Assembly: GCA_036346255.1 (NCBI GenBank) | Contig: CM070622.1 | Location: 24,268,751-24,332,750 of the forward strand | DNA length: 64,000 nt | Direction of reading: 5' to 3' | From: Ampelocalamus luodianensis | Lineage: Eukaryota > Streptophyta > Magnoliopsida > Poales > Poaceae | Part shown: one piece after another, positions 45,544 through 57,840 of the stretch | How the letters are laid out: the number at the start of each line of letters is the position of its first letter | Position numbering within the stretch: the first letter of the stretch is position 1 | Translations under genes and position numbers: made by a program | The notes under the pieces: generated by a model | Told to the model about the DNA's origin: nothing | The model's database searches: none | Seen by the model: only the letters and a program-made list of their open reading frames with translations

Positions 45544-47269
45544 ACATGTACCAATCTTGGGACGGTACGACATTTGCTCGAGCTAACAAGAACAAATCAC
45601 ATAAGGAAAAACTGAAGCACACCGCTACCATAGAGGGAGAGCTCGTGGGAGACAAGCAACACAAGCTTGGACCTCATGAACCCGAGGGTTGCTGCTCTGC
45701 CCCAACTGTCAGGGGCCATGCCAAACGTGCGTTGCACACTCGCCGCCTCGCCGGCTCCGCTGCACGCGATTGGTTGATTGCCGCCGCCGCCACTCGACCC
45801 AAGCCCCCAATCAACGCGACACCGTCTAGGGTTAGGGATTCACTGGCACTGTCCGCCCCAATTCCCTCTCTCGCAGCCTCGCTCTAGCTTGATGCCTGCC
45901 TCGACTCAACGCATCCATCCACCGATTAGAGGGCTTCGGTCTGTGGGACGGACTTACGCATTACAGGCGAAAAACTGGGCCTCGACCTACGGCTCAACAA
46001 CTTCATGTCAGCCCAACAGCCCACATACGTATTGTTGGGTGTCTTCTCCGGCGCTAACAGCTACCAAGGAGGAAGGAGAGGGGGTTCTTGGCCGGCGGTA
46101 GCTCATCGGAATGGAGGGTCCGCCCCTGATCATAGTCATATTAAAGCTCGTGGCCCACACGGGTTCAAATCCCGAACAATTTAGACAAATAATCACCTAA
46201 CCTGTGATTTGTGATAATCGAATCCTAGTCATCAGCCAGAGAGACAATGCGCTACACAGCTAGCTACGCAACGGTTGGTTGTGTGCTACAAAATATGACA
46301 CCCGCTGGTTGACATAAAGAAAGTGCTCTTGAGTTTCATGTATCGAGAAAGATTCACATGTGTATCAGTTCAAAAAAAACGTGATTCATTCACAAATAAG
46401 TAAAATTTTGGACATGGAATTTTTTAGATGGTCCACAAAACACAACTCCAACCACCAATTTATGTTTTAATAACCTAGTAAAATTATAATATTATAAAGG
46501 ATTTTCAAGACGAATACATCCCTGACATTTTGATATGTCCAATCTAATTATATTCATAAAGATTTTTTTTCGATGTAATCTTCACAAGAGACCTATAACC
46601 AAAGTTTAAAAATTTTGACTGCATGTATTCCAAAATATCATTTGTTTTTTTGACCGGGGAGTATTTTGGAATCCTTTCTTGGACTTTGTTTCGGGGTATT
46701 TCGAATTCCTTATCTCGTGCAAAAGAAGATAAATCTGTAGCAAACGTAGAGTTACTCCGTAGGCTTCGGATATACTTGGTACTGCACTGAATGACTGAAA
46801 CAACCGCGGAAAGGTTTCTCTATACCCGAATCCCCATAGAAGAAGCAGGTACACTGCCAGCAGAGTGAAAGCGATGCAGGCTCCCCAAAGGCCATTTAAA
46901 AACATTCCTAGACAAGAATGCTCCGACAATAAGTGATCTAAAACCTGATTGGTTTCGATTCCCCTCTATAATGCATGAACTCGACATGCGCCTTTTCTTA
47001 AGCCTCTTTTCCTTCCTCGCTGATGCTGCTGCCTTTAAGAGAGATTTGGGGGAGCCTAGTTGGCAGCAACATATGGCATCAAACCCATGCACGCAAATTA
47101 AAAAATATGCGCTCTTTTGGTAGCTGCATGAGCTCCAGTACTACGGACAGTTCATGGTTGATATGCAGATCAATCATATACTAGTAGTCAGTAGTGTGTT
47201 TATGATGCTTCTGCTTTGATGATTCGAATCATACCAGAGTGGACCATATGTAGATTTTTTTTAAAAAAA
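45544..47269. other. unassigned region
   Basis: 45700-46100 is GC-rich with CCCTAGCCGTC-like leader wording but no convincing gene. GGTCCGCCCCTG at 46120-46131 looks like an inverted hAT end without a partner. A minus-strand frame (46929-46606) is hydrophobic at first (GACIAFTLLAVYLLLLWGFG) and overlaps another (47092-46820); I recognise neither, and they may be remains of one frameshifted gene. Confidence 0.35.
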
Positions 47270-47520
47270 TAATAATATTATTAATTTCAAAGATAATTAA
47301 AAATATAAAAATAAGCCACTGTCGCCATTTGGAACAGCGACATGAACCTATTTATTGATAGTCGTCATTTCAACTGCCTATCGCTATTTCAACTCGCGAT
47401 CTAACTGCCTGTCACAATTTCAAATAACAATTTGCATTGAAGAATGTATAAATCGCCAGGTTCCTATCACTATTTCAACTAGCAACAAGGTTCGGCTATA
47501 TATACCTTAAAATTTGGTGG
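47270..47520. repeat. CACTA-like subterminal motifs
   Basis: Contains several forms of TGTCGCCATTTGG-like and CGACA/TCGCTATTTCAACT words, as in subterminal regions of rice CACTA elements. No CACTA terminus is adjacent. A similar block occurs inverted at 55735-55960. Confidence 0.35.
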
Positions 47521-47819
47521 AAAAATTATTTTAATTTCGGGAAAAAAAAAGAGAAGAGAGGGGATGAGAGGGGAGAAGAGACGTAGCGAAGCCCTGTCAG
47601 TTCCTAGCGGAGGAGAGAGAGACAGAGTAGCAGATCTGGTCGTCCATTATGCAAGTAAATATACTTGTGAATATAAATTCGAAACATTGTAGGTTAGCAA
47701 ATAAAAATAGAGACATATAATTCAATAGAGTAGATAATTTTAGTTGTATTGATGTTTGATGTAGCACATCATTTTAGCTGTTTATAGACATTATTTATGT
47801 TGCAGTACTCAAACGATTT

Positions 47820-48815
47820 ATAATAAATCCACAAAAATACTAAAAAAACTCTGTAGGTTTTTATTTCTACACGGTAAATATTTTGTTAATGACAAAAATA
47901 CTTTTAAACTATAAAAATAGCAAAACACCTCTAAGAATTCTATAATAAATCCAGAGTAGGTACATAGGGTATGTAGAGCTGAATTGAAATATTGTGAAAT
48001 TAATTTTTGTTTCCATTTGTACACAGTAAATATTTTATAAATGCTGGAGACACTTTTTAAACAAGAAAAATAGAAAGATACCTACTAAAAAATATATAAA
48101 AGTTGCATATTACCTAAATAGGGTATGTAGAGCTTAATCAAAATAATCCTACCTTAATTTTGGTTTTCTTTTGTGCACGGTAAATATTCTGTTAATGCCG
48201 AAAATACTTTTTAAACTAGAAAAATAGCAAGATACCTCTAAAAATTATAAAAAAAAATGCAGAGTTGCTACATAGGGTATATAGTGCTAAACTAAAATAT
48301 TACGCACCTAATTTTTTTTTCTTTCATTTATACACGGTAAATATTTTGTAAATGCTGGAGACACTTTCGAAATAAAAGGGTTGCAAGATACCTATAAAAA
48401 TCTATAAAAAATTGCAGAGTAACTAAATAGGGTATGTAGAGCTTAATCAAAATAATCCCAGCTTAATTTTGGTTTCTATTTGTGCACGGTAAATATTCTG
48501 TCAATGCTAAAAATATTTTTTAAACTAGGAAAATAGCAAGACACCTCTAAATTTTTTTTAAAAAATACAGAGTTGCTACATAAGGTATGTAGAGCTGAAC
48601 TAAAACATTGTGAACCTAATTTTTGTTTCCATTGTACACTGTAAATATTTTGTAAATACTGGAGACACTTTCCAAATAAGGAAATTAGCAAGATACCTAT
48701 GAAAATATATAAAAATTGCAGAGTAGCTAAATAGGGTATGTAGAGCTTAATCAAAATAATCCTAACTTAATTTTGGTTTTCATTTATGCACGGTAAATAT
48801 TCTGTTAATGTCACT
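47820..48815. repeat. tandem array of alternating 152-157-bp monomers
   Basis: A (C/A)CGGTAAATATT word recurs at about 47871, 48023, 48177, 48334, 48486, 48638 and 48790. Monomers alternate between a type with TGTTAATGCCGAAAATAC and a type with TGTAAATGCTGGAGACAC, so the real unit is a dimer of about 310 bp. Shared text includes ATAGGGTATGTAGAGCT. Confidence 0.88.
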
Positions 48816-49568
48816 TCTTATTACTTTTTGTATATGTTTCGTAGTATTTACAATGTATGCACTGAATTTTTAGGTATAGCGGACCTAGGAGACGTTGCGT
48901 AGTGGTCGTACAAGTTGCTTGACCCGGCCATTGATGCGCATCACTGTTGCCGTCTTAGTACCATCCTCCCCCAGGAGGGCGAGGTGACAATTGAGCTTGG
49001 CGCGTTGTGGCTGCGCACACCCATGAGGGTATGGAAGGTGGACCCACATTCGGTTCCGAGGTACATGTAGTTGTGACCTTCATGTACTCAATTGTAGTCC
49101 GACTACTTTGGGTGGACTCATGTTTTTTTCTTAGTCCTTTCGATGCAGGTTGAGAGCGGCATACCTCCTTCCACTAGCGATGATGGTGAAGGCGACGTGG
49201 GAGGATGACCAGGACCGTCTGACCTTGTTTTTTCTTTCCATTTGTGCTAACACTTTGTCTTAATGATATTTTTTCTTTTCTTTTGCAGCTTTGATATTGA
49301 TGGTGGATTGCAGGCAGTGGACTTTATCAAGGTAGTTGTTCAGTGAATTATTAATTGGTAAACATGCTCGTTGTTTCAGTGATATACAAGTTAGTTGTGT
49401 AGCATATTCAAAATTTTCCCCTTTGATCTGTATTAGAATGCTTCTAAGTTCTTTAGTAACTTAGAGCTTATTTTCTTTCAAGGGGTTAGCTTATTTTCTA
49501 TATTGGATTTCATTAGCAACTGCGGCATTATAGCGGCAGCGGCACAACACGCAAGCATGTTGGTAGGC

Positions 49569-49605
<37 letters not shown>

Positions 49606-50227
49606 TCTCTCTAATTAGACGGATTCAGTTTTTAGAGGAAAGTCAAGTTAGATGGATTCATCTAGATCTCACCTATTGTTCATTTAGTTTTGTACGTGAC
49701 CGTGTGTTCTTAAGATGGATTAAGCCATGTTAGTAATATCATATATCCAAGATGTAATAATATGTTATCAAATATTTGTTGGTCTTTTTGTAGTTATTAA
49801 TCTTTTATGCTTGAGGATTGAGCATAAATGGAAAAACTTGTGCCTCTTAACTACCATTCAATTTATTCTAATACCATTGTCGAAAAAAGAAAACTCTAGT
49901 GAGATTCTATTTTGATACTTACATGAATACTATGTTATAGTCAGAATAAATTCAGAAGAGTATGGTCAGCGGTTGATTCAGATATAGTACATTTTTCCTT
50001 TCTTAATTTCAGTACTTTTCTACCTCTCTTACCTACACATGCAAGGCTTCTTCAGATTAATTAAAAAGCATAGGCTTCTTCAGATTAATTAAAAAGCATA
50101 GAAGCCATATTACACCCTGGTTGTGCACTTTAAAAGCATTTAAATTTTCATACGACCATTCTTGAAACAGAAAATGTTGATATATCACTGTCTATTTGGC
50201 TTTTTCATACTCTTTCTGTTTGGTATA
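48816..50227. other. unassigned region after the tandem array
   Basis: 48895-49070 reads as a coding-like frame (YKLLDPAIDAHHCCRLSTIL, then EVTIELGALWLRTPMRVWKV) broken by stops; it may be a piece of a transposon protein but I cannot name it. Also present are a CT run (49571-49602) and a 28-bp direct duplication (50044-50071 and 50072-50099). Confidence 0.4.
49571..49602. repeat. (CT)n microsatellite
   Basis: About 16 CT units. Confidence 0.92.
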
Positions 50228-53200
50228 TGTCGAACCTGGGAACGAAGGATCCCGAATTCTCTGTGTTCAAACACCGGTCCAGGATTTCCAGCGTACACAG
50301 TCTCACAAAATGGATATCACATTCATATCACGAAAGCGTAAATGACATTAAATAAATATTTGTTTAATACAACTGAGTTCTGAACAACAATATCAAATAT
50401 CAAATAATAAACACAGCGGAAACATAATAATAGAGGTGAGCCACATGATGCGCCACAGGCAATCGTCTGGGTCAAAAGGCCTACTCGTCCGGATCCTCAC
50501 CGTCGGGGTAGAAGTCTTCTCCTTAATAAGATTTATTCAGCAAGGATGAGCACAACTTCCGTGCTCGCAAGTTACACCCAATATTGAATTTAAATGCATG
50601 CATAAGATAACAAGTGAGTATGGCCGGGATTGATTTGAATAAACAGCATTTTCAGTTTAAATAGACATAGTATTTTTCTAAGGCAGTTTTATACCAATAC
50701 TAAAATCATATTTTAAAATGACAATATTATAATGTGGATAACCTCCAATGTTTTAGTGAAGGATCCCCTCCTAACACTTGGCTTCCCTCCCAACTTTTCA
50801 TAAGGATTAACCATTCTCAGCATTTAATAAAACATTTAAAAACCAAAATCAATTCTAACTTTAAGTGGCCCTGCTAGCATGTCCATGACCATGACGCGCT
50901 ATTCGAATAGTTTCTACTCGCAGAGTTGGTACAACTTTACCCACACGAGGTGACATGCTCGTTATGTCGCCAATTCACGCTCGTAGGCGTGTGATCGAGC
51001 AATTACCATGAGGCCTTTACAATGTTCTCGTCCTAATATATTCATGCCCGCTAAGGTTTCGCTCCTTTGACTAACCGCCCTCCTAAGCCCTCTTGCGCCA
51101 AGTGGGAATAAAACGCCTAACCGACACCCACATAATCACATGACATAAATATACCGAACATCACAAATTAATTAGCCAAATCCCGCCCATACAGGACATG
51201 TGGTAGTACGATATGGCATAGCAATAAGCGGCTCAGAGACCGGTCCTTAATTGACTTGGGTCATTCTTACAATCCATGGGCCTTAATCTTAACGGATCAA
51301 TCCTGCATAAACTCGCACCCACCATTCGACCATTTCGCCAAGTTCAAACCCATTTTTTATTTTATTTTGAATAAAACTATATTTATAAACCCATGTGGTA
51401 AAACAATACCACAATATCAAGTTTGAAACAAATTTGTAGAAATTTGGTGTAAACCCTCCTAAATTCTGTAAGTGTGAACTAAGCCTGGCTAAGCATGTAT
51501 TTTAATTTTGATAATACTTTGTCTATGGTGTCAAGGTAGTCAGGTACAACATTCAAATTGGCTATACAATAACACATGGAATTAACTATATGTAAAACAG
51601 GATATTAAAATATTTATACAAACATATGCATGCGATAAAGAATTTAAAAACTGAAAATAACTTAAAATACTGGGGGCAATATGGTCAATGGTGTAACTTG
51701 CCTTGGTCGATGTCTTGGAATTCTAAATCTTCAGATTGATCGAACTCTCCGGAGTCGTCGAAGTCTAAACGTGAAAGTGCGATAAATTCAATATTCAAAT
51801 TCAAAAACATAGTTCAAATTAACTCCAAATTGAAATGTTTTGGTTTAATTATCTAGATTATAATTTTATATAAATTTTGCAATTTGAATCACCCAATTTG
51901 GAGTTCATATGCAAAAGTTATGAATTTTTGAAGTTTAAATCTATTTAAAACCTAATTTTAGAGTTTATTAGATTTTCTGGATTTATTTTTCTAAAGGAAA
52001 ATCAGATTATTGCGCAATGATGATGTCAGCGACAGAATTTTGGAATAAAAAGAAATTAAATCTATTCTGACGCGTGGGCCCCACGTGACAGTGGCTTGGC
52101 TCACAAAGACTGGGTTTACGGTGAGTGGGCTGAGGGGGGGTGGTGGACCGTGCCACGTTGGCTGTTGACCCGGCAGCAGGAGGGTGAGGTGGCGCACCGT
52201 GGCACCCAGGTGGCTATGACGTGGTTGTCCACGTCAGCCCGTAGCCGGCGGCAGTGCGGCGTTAAGCTCGCCGGCGCTCTGCGCCACGGCGAGCCTCGCG
52301 GGTGATACCAAAAGAACCAGTACGACCCACTGAGTCTAGTGCTTACCTAAACAGCGGCAGAGCGTGACGTTTTGTCCGTCGACGACGAGGTTTAGCGGCG
52401 GCGGAAAGAGGTCGACAGTGGAGAAGATGTTGTAGGGGTTCTCCGGCGAAGTGGGTGCGCGCCCGAGCTTCGCGGTGATGATGCGATGCCGAAGATGCGG
52501 ACGGAGAGGACGAAGCTCCAACGACATTGACGAAATCGGCGGCGGAAGCTCGCGGCCTGGCGGCGACGAAAACTCTGATTACGACGTGGCGAGCGAGAGA
52601 GAGTGGAAGTGAGTGAGGGTGTCGGCTTTGGTGTGGAGAGGGCTACCTGGGGCTCCCTTTTATAGCGCGAGAGGAGCTCTGGAACGGCGGGGCGACGTGG
52701 GGGCGTGCGGCGATGGTTGCGGCCGATCGTGGCGTTCATGTGGAGAAAAAGGGGGAAACGGCGTGGAGGTGGTGGCAGAGACCGGCGTGGTCTCGTGCGC
52801 ACGACGCGGGGAGTGCGGGGAGGTTGGAGAAGGCCGTTAGAGGAGCTCGGCGTGCGCGAAAACGGCGGGGACTCGCGGGCGACGCGGAGAAGAAGGGGAG
52901 GAAGATGAAGAAGTGTGGCCCGTTGGATTTTGATCCGATGGCCGAAACCGGGCGAGGTGACGTGGAGAAGAAAACGGGCGCGGCGGCTGTTGGATGTTAA
53001 TCCAACGGCGGAGAAGGGAAGGAAAGAGAGAAAGACGTGGGTGATTGGCAGCCGTCCGATTTTAATCGGGCGGTGGGAGAGGGTGAGAGGCGGGCGCGGG
53101 CGGCTGGGCCGGTGGGCCGTGCACGCGGGGGGTTTGGGCCGGAGCTTTAGGTTTCGGCCCAAACTGAGTTTTGATTTTTCTTTTTGATTTCTTAATTGTT

Positions 53201-53453
53201 TTAATTTTGGTAATTCATAATAGCTTTAGAAAATAGCAAAATACTTCCAAAAATTATGGAAAAATTCACAGAAATTCCCATACTTATTTTGGACTTAATA
53301 AAATTATTTCCAACTTTATGTTGGCTTTTAATTTTGTTGATAAATTTGTTTTGGCTTTAAAATATTTATAAAAAGCTTTTAAAATTTCAGAAAATTCCAC
53401 AAAACTTTAAATAAATTTTAATTTATACTGAATTTGAAAATTGGGCTGTTACA
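50228..53453 (-). mobile_element. solo LTR of a Gypsy-type element (3.2 kb)
   Basis: On the minus strand it begins TGTAACAGCCCAATTTTC and ends CCCAGGTTCGACA. An exact 5-bp duplication GTATA flanks it (50223-50227 and 53454-53458). There is no second LTR or internal region, so it remains from LTR-LTR recombination. A TATA box (CTATAAAAGGG, minus strand, about 52668-52658) marks its promoter. GAAACTATTCGAATAG (minus strand, about 50914-50899) and its surroundings are shared with the solo LTR at 18084-21507. The long GC-rich minus-strand ORF (53162-52392) is a by-product of base composition. Confidence 0.9.
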
Positions 53454-53458
53454 GTATA

Positions 53459-54127
53459 TCAATGTCTATTACTCTCTTGTTTGATACTTGAAAATGTTGA
53501 TATTCCAGGCTCAAAGGATCGATTAATGATTTCAGACATTAGAATATTTGTTTGGGAGACGAGGAAGGATAATGAATGAAGCAAAATTGATAGAAATACA
53601 TAGAATTTTACATTCTAAAGCTAGATGATGTATGAAGTGATGTATTGACAAATTCAAGTTGTACTTACGAATGATGCAAATAATGTATTCTGAGATTTTT
53701 CTCAAATAATATTTTCTGAGTTATTTTCTCTATACAATGGAATAATTGTTTTATGGTACCTTTATTGTGAATTATTAAATTGGAACATTTTGAAGTACCA
53801 AAATATCCTGGGTTGAAAATATTGAAACGGGTTGAAAATAATGAAACATGTTGCAACGCTTATATATTTTGCAAATAAAACAATTTAATCATTTACCTAT
53901 AGAAGGTACCAACGCATAAAAGTATTGCTACAACCTTATATATGTGTTGCAAGGTAGCAACGCTTCTTCCTATATGTTACCAACGCTTAAATATGTGTTG
54001 TGATAGACCCTTGCAATGGAAGTAATAGCAACGCATAGACAATGTGTTGGTATAGACCATTACAACGCTTATGTGGACTTTTAGCAACGTATGTATGTGT
54101 TGGTAAAGGGGTGTTCCTGTTGTAGTG
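53459..54127. mobile_element. right end of a CACTA (En/Spm) transposon
   Basis: The segment ends GTTCCTGTTGTAGTG at 54127, the inverse of CACTACAACAGGAAC, a CACTA terminus. The preceding 270 bp hold at least eight copies of a GCAACGCTTA-like word in both orientations, the subterminal motif array typical of this class. No matching left terminus is found in the window, so the element is truncated or its left part has been lost. Sequence on both sides of the solo LTR may belong to it. Confidence 0.65.
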
Positions 54128-54405
54128 AAAAGACTACACTCCGTTAGGACACCTTTCCATACTGAAAAGACCTCAACCTGTCATGCCACACGCTGTCACT
54201 TTTGCATACCGATATGACAACACAATGTGATGCTACCTTTTTAGACCGAAAAGATCACATTCTGCCACGCCACCTTTTTAGACCGAAAAGAACACACCAC
54301 GACACGTCACACGCTGAAACTTTTGTAGACCGATATGACAACACACTACAACACTACCTTTTCATACCGAACAGACCACACTCCGCAACGCCACGTTTTT
54401 AGACC
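54128..54405 (+). repeat. degenerate repeats upstream of the GRF pseudogene
   Basis: About seven copies of a 30-40-bp unit built on CTTTTTAGACCGAAAAGA and CACACTCCG/CCACGCCAC words, ending just before a TATA box. Confidence 0.7.
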
Positions 54406-54407
54406 CC

Positions 54408-54416
54408 TTATAAAAG
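54408..54416 (+). promoter_or_regulatory. TATA box of the GRF pseudogene
   Basis: CCTTATAAAAGG lies about 110 bp ahead of the ATG at 54522. Distance and sequence suit a plant promoter. Confidence 0.5.
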
Positions 54417-54521
54417 GAGGAAGAAGAAAACTTGAGGAGAAGAGAGCTGAAGGAGAACACTACACCACCACACCCACCACTTCACCAAAGCTCGGTTCAT
54501 ACAACAGAGAGGAAGGAGACA

Positions 54522-55246
54522 ATGGACTCGTCAGCGAACTTCTACATGAAGATGCTACAGAAGCGCATGTGGCTTGCCGAAAGGGTTAAACCCTACCCAG
54601 ATTATTCTATGAAGGATGCTCCAGTACCACCAGAGTTCCCACGCCCACAATGGCTAAGATCATCCAATCCACACACCCGGTGACGGTCGCCCGAGTGTAC
54701 TACATGTATGAGAATGTTCTCGTAAACAAATCTTGCACACACATAGGTTTTTCACATCTTACATTCCATTCCACAAATTCCTAACTACATCTGTGCATAA
54801 TGGCAACCGGAGATGTGATGCAACTTCTTCCAATGGATCGACGGTCTGAACATATATGATAGGGCGTTCATCGAGTAGAAAATACATGTTGAACTACCCG
54901 ACCCTACTGAAAAGGCATTGGAGGAGCCCAGGAAGGTAGAGTGGTGGTGGACCCCGAACACAAAGCTAAATACAATCGGGCCAAGCGAGCGACGCACAAG
55001 GGGAAGGCTTCTGCTAGTGAGACCGACGACCATCCTAGCACTCCCCATCGCCCGGGCACAGTCCGGATCGAAGAGGTAAGTTATGTTCAGTTTGCATCAT
55101 GATTGTTAATTTGGCCTTACGTTGTGCTATCCTAACATCATTCAATCGTCCAGCCCATCTCGCAGAACATGACTGACTTCGAGACTGGCCACCGCCGTGA
55201 ACAGTCCAGAGACAAGGGGAAGGGACCGCTGGGCCGCCAGGAATAA
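54522..55246 (+). pseudogene. GRF-type zinc-finger family gene, broken
   Basis: GRF zinc fingers bind nucleic acids; grasses hold many copies of such genes, often near transposons. The ATG at 54522 opens MDSSANFYMKMLQKRMWLAE, followed by PYPDYSMKDAPVPPEFPRPQ and WLRSSNP. A frameshift near 54675 leads to PVTVARVYYMYENVLVNKSC. After a gap, CNFFQWIDGLNIYDRAFIE (about 54814-54870) is the conserved core of a GRF finger, followed by a TAG. NRAKRATHKGKASASETDDH is in another frame up to a GTAAGT donor at 55076. The last exon (55154-55246) reads PISQNMTDFETGHRREQSRD and ends GPLGRQE with a TAA. Multiple frameshifts and stops make it a pseudogene. Membership in a multicopy family is from memory. Confidence 0.65.
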
Positions 55247-55967
55247 TTGATTTCATTCTAATCAACTTTTTTTGGATTCCAAAAAGGCGCACATGGATCA
55301 TAGGTGTATTTCGGTTTATTGAATCGTGCATGTTGGCATTTCTAATGTACGTAACCTAACCCAGCGAGCCATGTAATTCACAATTAAATTATGAATTCTT
55401 TTAAACTTAATTCTCTTTTTCTAAATATTTCGACTATTAAATATTACATAATCTTTTCTCGAAGGAATCGATTCCACAAACAATACAATCGGGACAACAA
55501 TACGCATGGCAACCCTAAACCCATTTTTTTCATTTCGCTTCGAAGGGGGCGGTTTGTGTTATTGCGCCGCCGATCTTGCATTCTCTACTGCACATTCATT
55601 ATCTTCTCTAATTTTGGATTTCGAACTACGCGGACACTTCAAGGTATTAACAAAAAAAAACTTCATGAAATACACTAAATTTTTAGGCTAAATTCTCTAC
55701 ACATAAATTTAAAAAATAAATATAGGACTCTGTCGCCAATTGAACTGGTGAAATTATCTTGTCGCCAGTTCAATTGGCAACAGGAACCTCTCCGCACTGT
55801 TCCATTTGGCGACAGGGATACCGTCGCCAATTGGAATGACGACAGAAAAATTTTACCATTCCAAATAGCGATGATTGCCTATTGTTGTAAAACAATGACA
55901 ATTTTTTTGTAATTATTTTTTAAATTAATATTTTTTAAAAAAAAACATTGTGAATCAAGGATTACCG
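55247..55967. other. unassigned, with CACTA-like subterminal words
   Basis: 55735-55960 repeats GTCGCCA(A/T)TTG-like words in both orientations, like the block at 47270-47520 but inverted. 55247-55734 shows no gene. Confidence 0.35.
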
Positions 55968-57835
55968 ACTAGAGGGGGTGAATAGGACGTTTCTAAATTT
56001 AATCGACCAATTTAAACTTTCAACAAAAGAGTTGTGACAGAGCAGCTTAGCAGCAAGAAGACAACACTAAAATTGCTACTCAAGACAGATAAGATAATGT
56101 TAATACTAGGTACAATTGTAGCTAAGCACAACAAATACAATAGGGATGCTAGAATTGTAAAAACGAAAGGTAAAGACGAGAAATAATCACAGTGAAGACA
56201 ATGAAGTTTTTTTCTGTGGTATCGAAAACCGAAGTTTTCACCAATCCACGTTGAGGAAGCTTGAACCAATCAAGCCGACTCCACAAATCAAGCCTTCCCT
56301 CGATTTCACTAGTGGTTGTTCTTTCTTGGCTCCGGAGATGGTGAACACCGAACCACTCACAATTGGCACCAAGTCTCTTCACAATCTTCTTGAAGAGATC
56401 ACGTGCAAACTCCTGCCAAGCCGCCTAGGTGCTGGCAGCACCAAGAGTAATAGATCATGATCTTCGCTTGATAGTACTCAAGTGCAATGGATCAAGCTAG
56501 AATGAATGCACTTGAGATCTTGCTCAACAACCTCACAATGGATACACGGCTGTAAATAAGATGTGGAGTGAATGCTCTTGGCTTAGGAATGTTTAAATGT
56601 AAGCACTAACTTTGTCCAAGAGCAGGTGGAGGGATATTTATAGCCTCCCACGACAAATACGACCGTTGGGACCAAATTACAGGAAACAATCGGCACAAAC
56701 GGTATTACCTCCATTGGATGGCCGGTACTACCGCACCATCCCAAAATGGTCAGAAACGGCTAGCGCAGTTACGCATTAAATTTTCTGACAAAGTTGTTGC
56801 AAATGTGGCGCGGTACTATCGCCAACAAACATGTGGTAGTTCCGTTTTATCGGAGGTTCCGATCAAAACTCGGTACTTCCAATCAGCTTGAATTCTAAAA
56901 ACATCAGTACTGCAAATATCGTACTGCCACTAAACCATCGGATAGATCGGGACTGCGGTAGTTCCGCGAGTTGTACTCCGGTACTACCGTTCTTCAAGAG
57001 ATCAAATCAACTCCGAAAAACACACGTTCTGTAAAAAACATACCGCTGAAAATTTCGGATGTACCGGAGTTGCGGTAGTTCCGTTGGATGTACTGCGGTA
57101 CTACCGTTCCTTGATAGATCAAACAATCTCCGAAAAACAAGTGTTCTAAAAAAAAGTACCGCACAAAGATCGGTGCTACCGCCAAACGGTAGTTTCGATA
57201 TTTTAGCGTCGGTACTTCCGTATGTACAAAAGCGACCAGAACAGCTCACAAAGAAGGTGTCCAAGTGGACCCCAAAAGCATTTTAACTTTTTCGGAATAA
57301 CAGTTCTGACCACACGACTTTGAACACTATCGGACAGCCCAAAAGTTTCATGGTAGTTCCTCCAACGGAGCTGCGGTACTACCATTAAGCGGTAGTTTCT
57401 CCAAGTACTCTGCGGTACTACCATTGAGCAGTAGTTCCGCTAAGTACATTTCGGTACTACCGTTCTTCCTGAGAAAAACCAGAAATTTCTTTTCAACACA
57501 AATTCCAAATGTATGCATGATCCTAGATTGATCCATTGTGCTTAAGACCATGCTATCAAGTTACTAGTTGTGATCCCTCTTAATAGTACGGTATTTTAAC
57601 CTATAATCTGATCTTCCAGCCAATTCTCCTAAGACTGGTAAGATAAAAAAGGATCCTAAACTACTTGTACCTGTCTTTGAGCCATATTGATTCTCATGAC
57701 GATCTTTAGCATGCATCTCCATGTTGTTGTATTCATCATTGGGACTAAACTATTTTTAAACACTCAATAATCATGTTAGTCCCATATAATATATTGTCAT
57801 TAAATACCAAAACACCTTTTAGGGGTCTAGATGCA
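55968..57835 (-). mobile_element. solo LTR of a second Sirevirus-like Copia family
   Basis: On the minus strand it starts TGCATCTAGACCCC, continues GGTATTTAATGACAATATA, and ends near CCTATTCACCCCCTCTAGTC, both typical for grass Sirevirus LTRs. The same ending is found in the LTRs at 2450-2470 and 15040-15050. A TATA box (GGCTATAAATATCC, minus) lies near 56640. Between 56700 and 57460 it is dense in CGGTACTACCG and GGTAGTTCCG words. The exact left edge and a target duplication could not be fixed. Confidence 0.72.
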
Positions 57836-57840
57836 TTCAG

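Noticed and set aside
42044..46131. GGTCCGCCCCTG at 46120-46131 as the right end of the hAT starting at 42044
   Set aside because: The 8-bp duplication is exact at 43613-43620 and absent at 46132, so the element ends at 43612.
46159..46175. tRNA T-arm-like CGGGTTCAAATCCCG, possible SINE or tRNA gene
   Set aside because: No matching acceptor stem or convincing D and anticodon arms; at most a B-box remnant.
47820..48815. CRISPR-like array
   Set aside because: The repeats are whole 153-bp monomers without unique spacers, in a plant genome; it is a satellite array.
52392..53162. 256-codon minus-strand ORF, Arg/Ser/Pro-rich
   Set aside because: It lies wholly inside a solo LTR with exact TSD and has the composition of a GC-rich antisense frame; no domain is readable.
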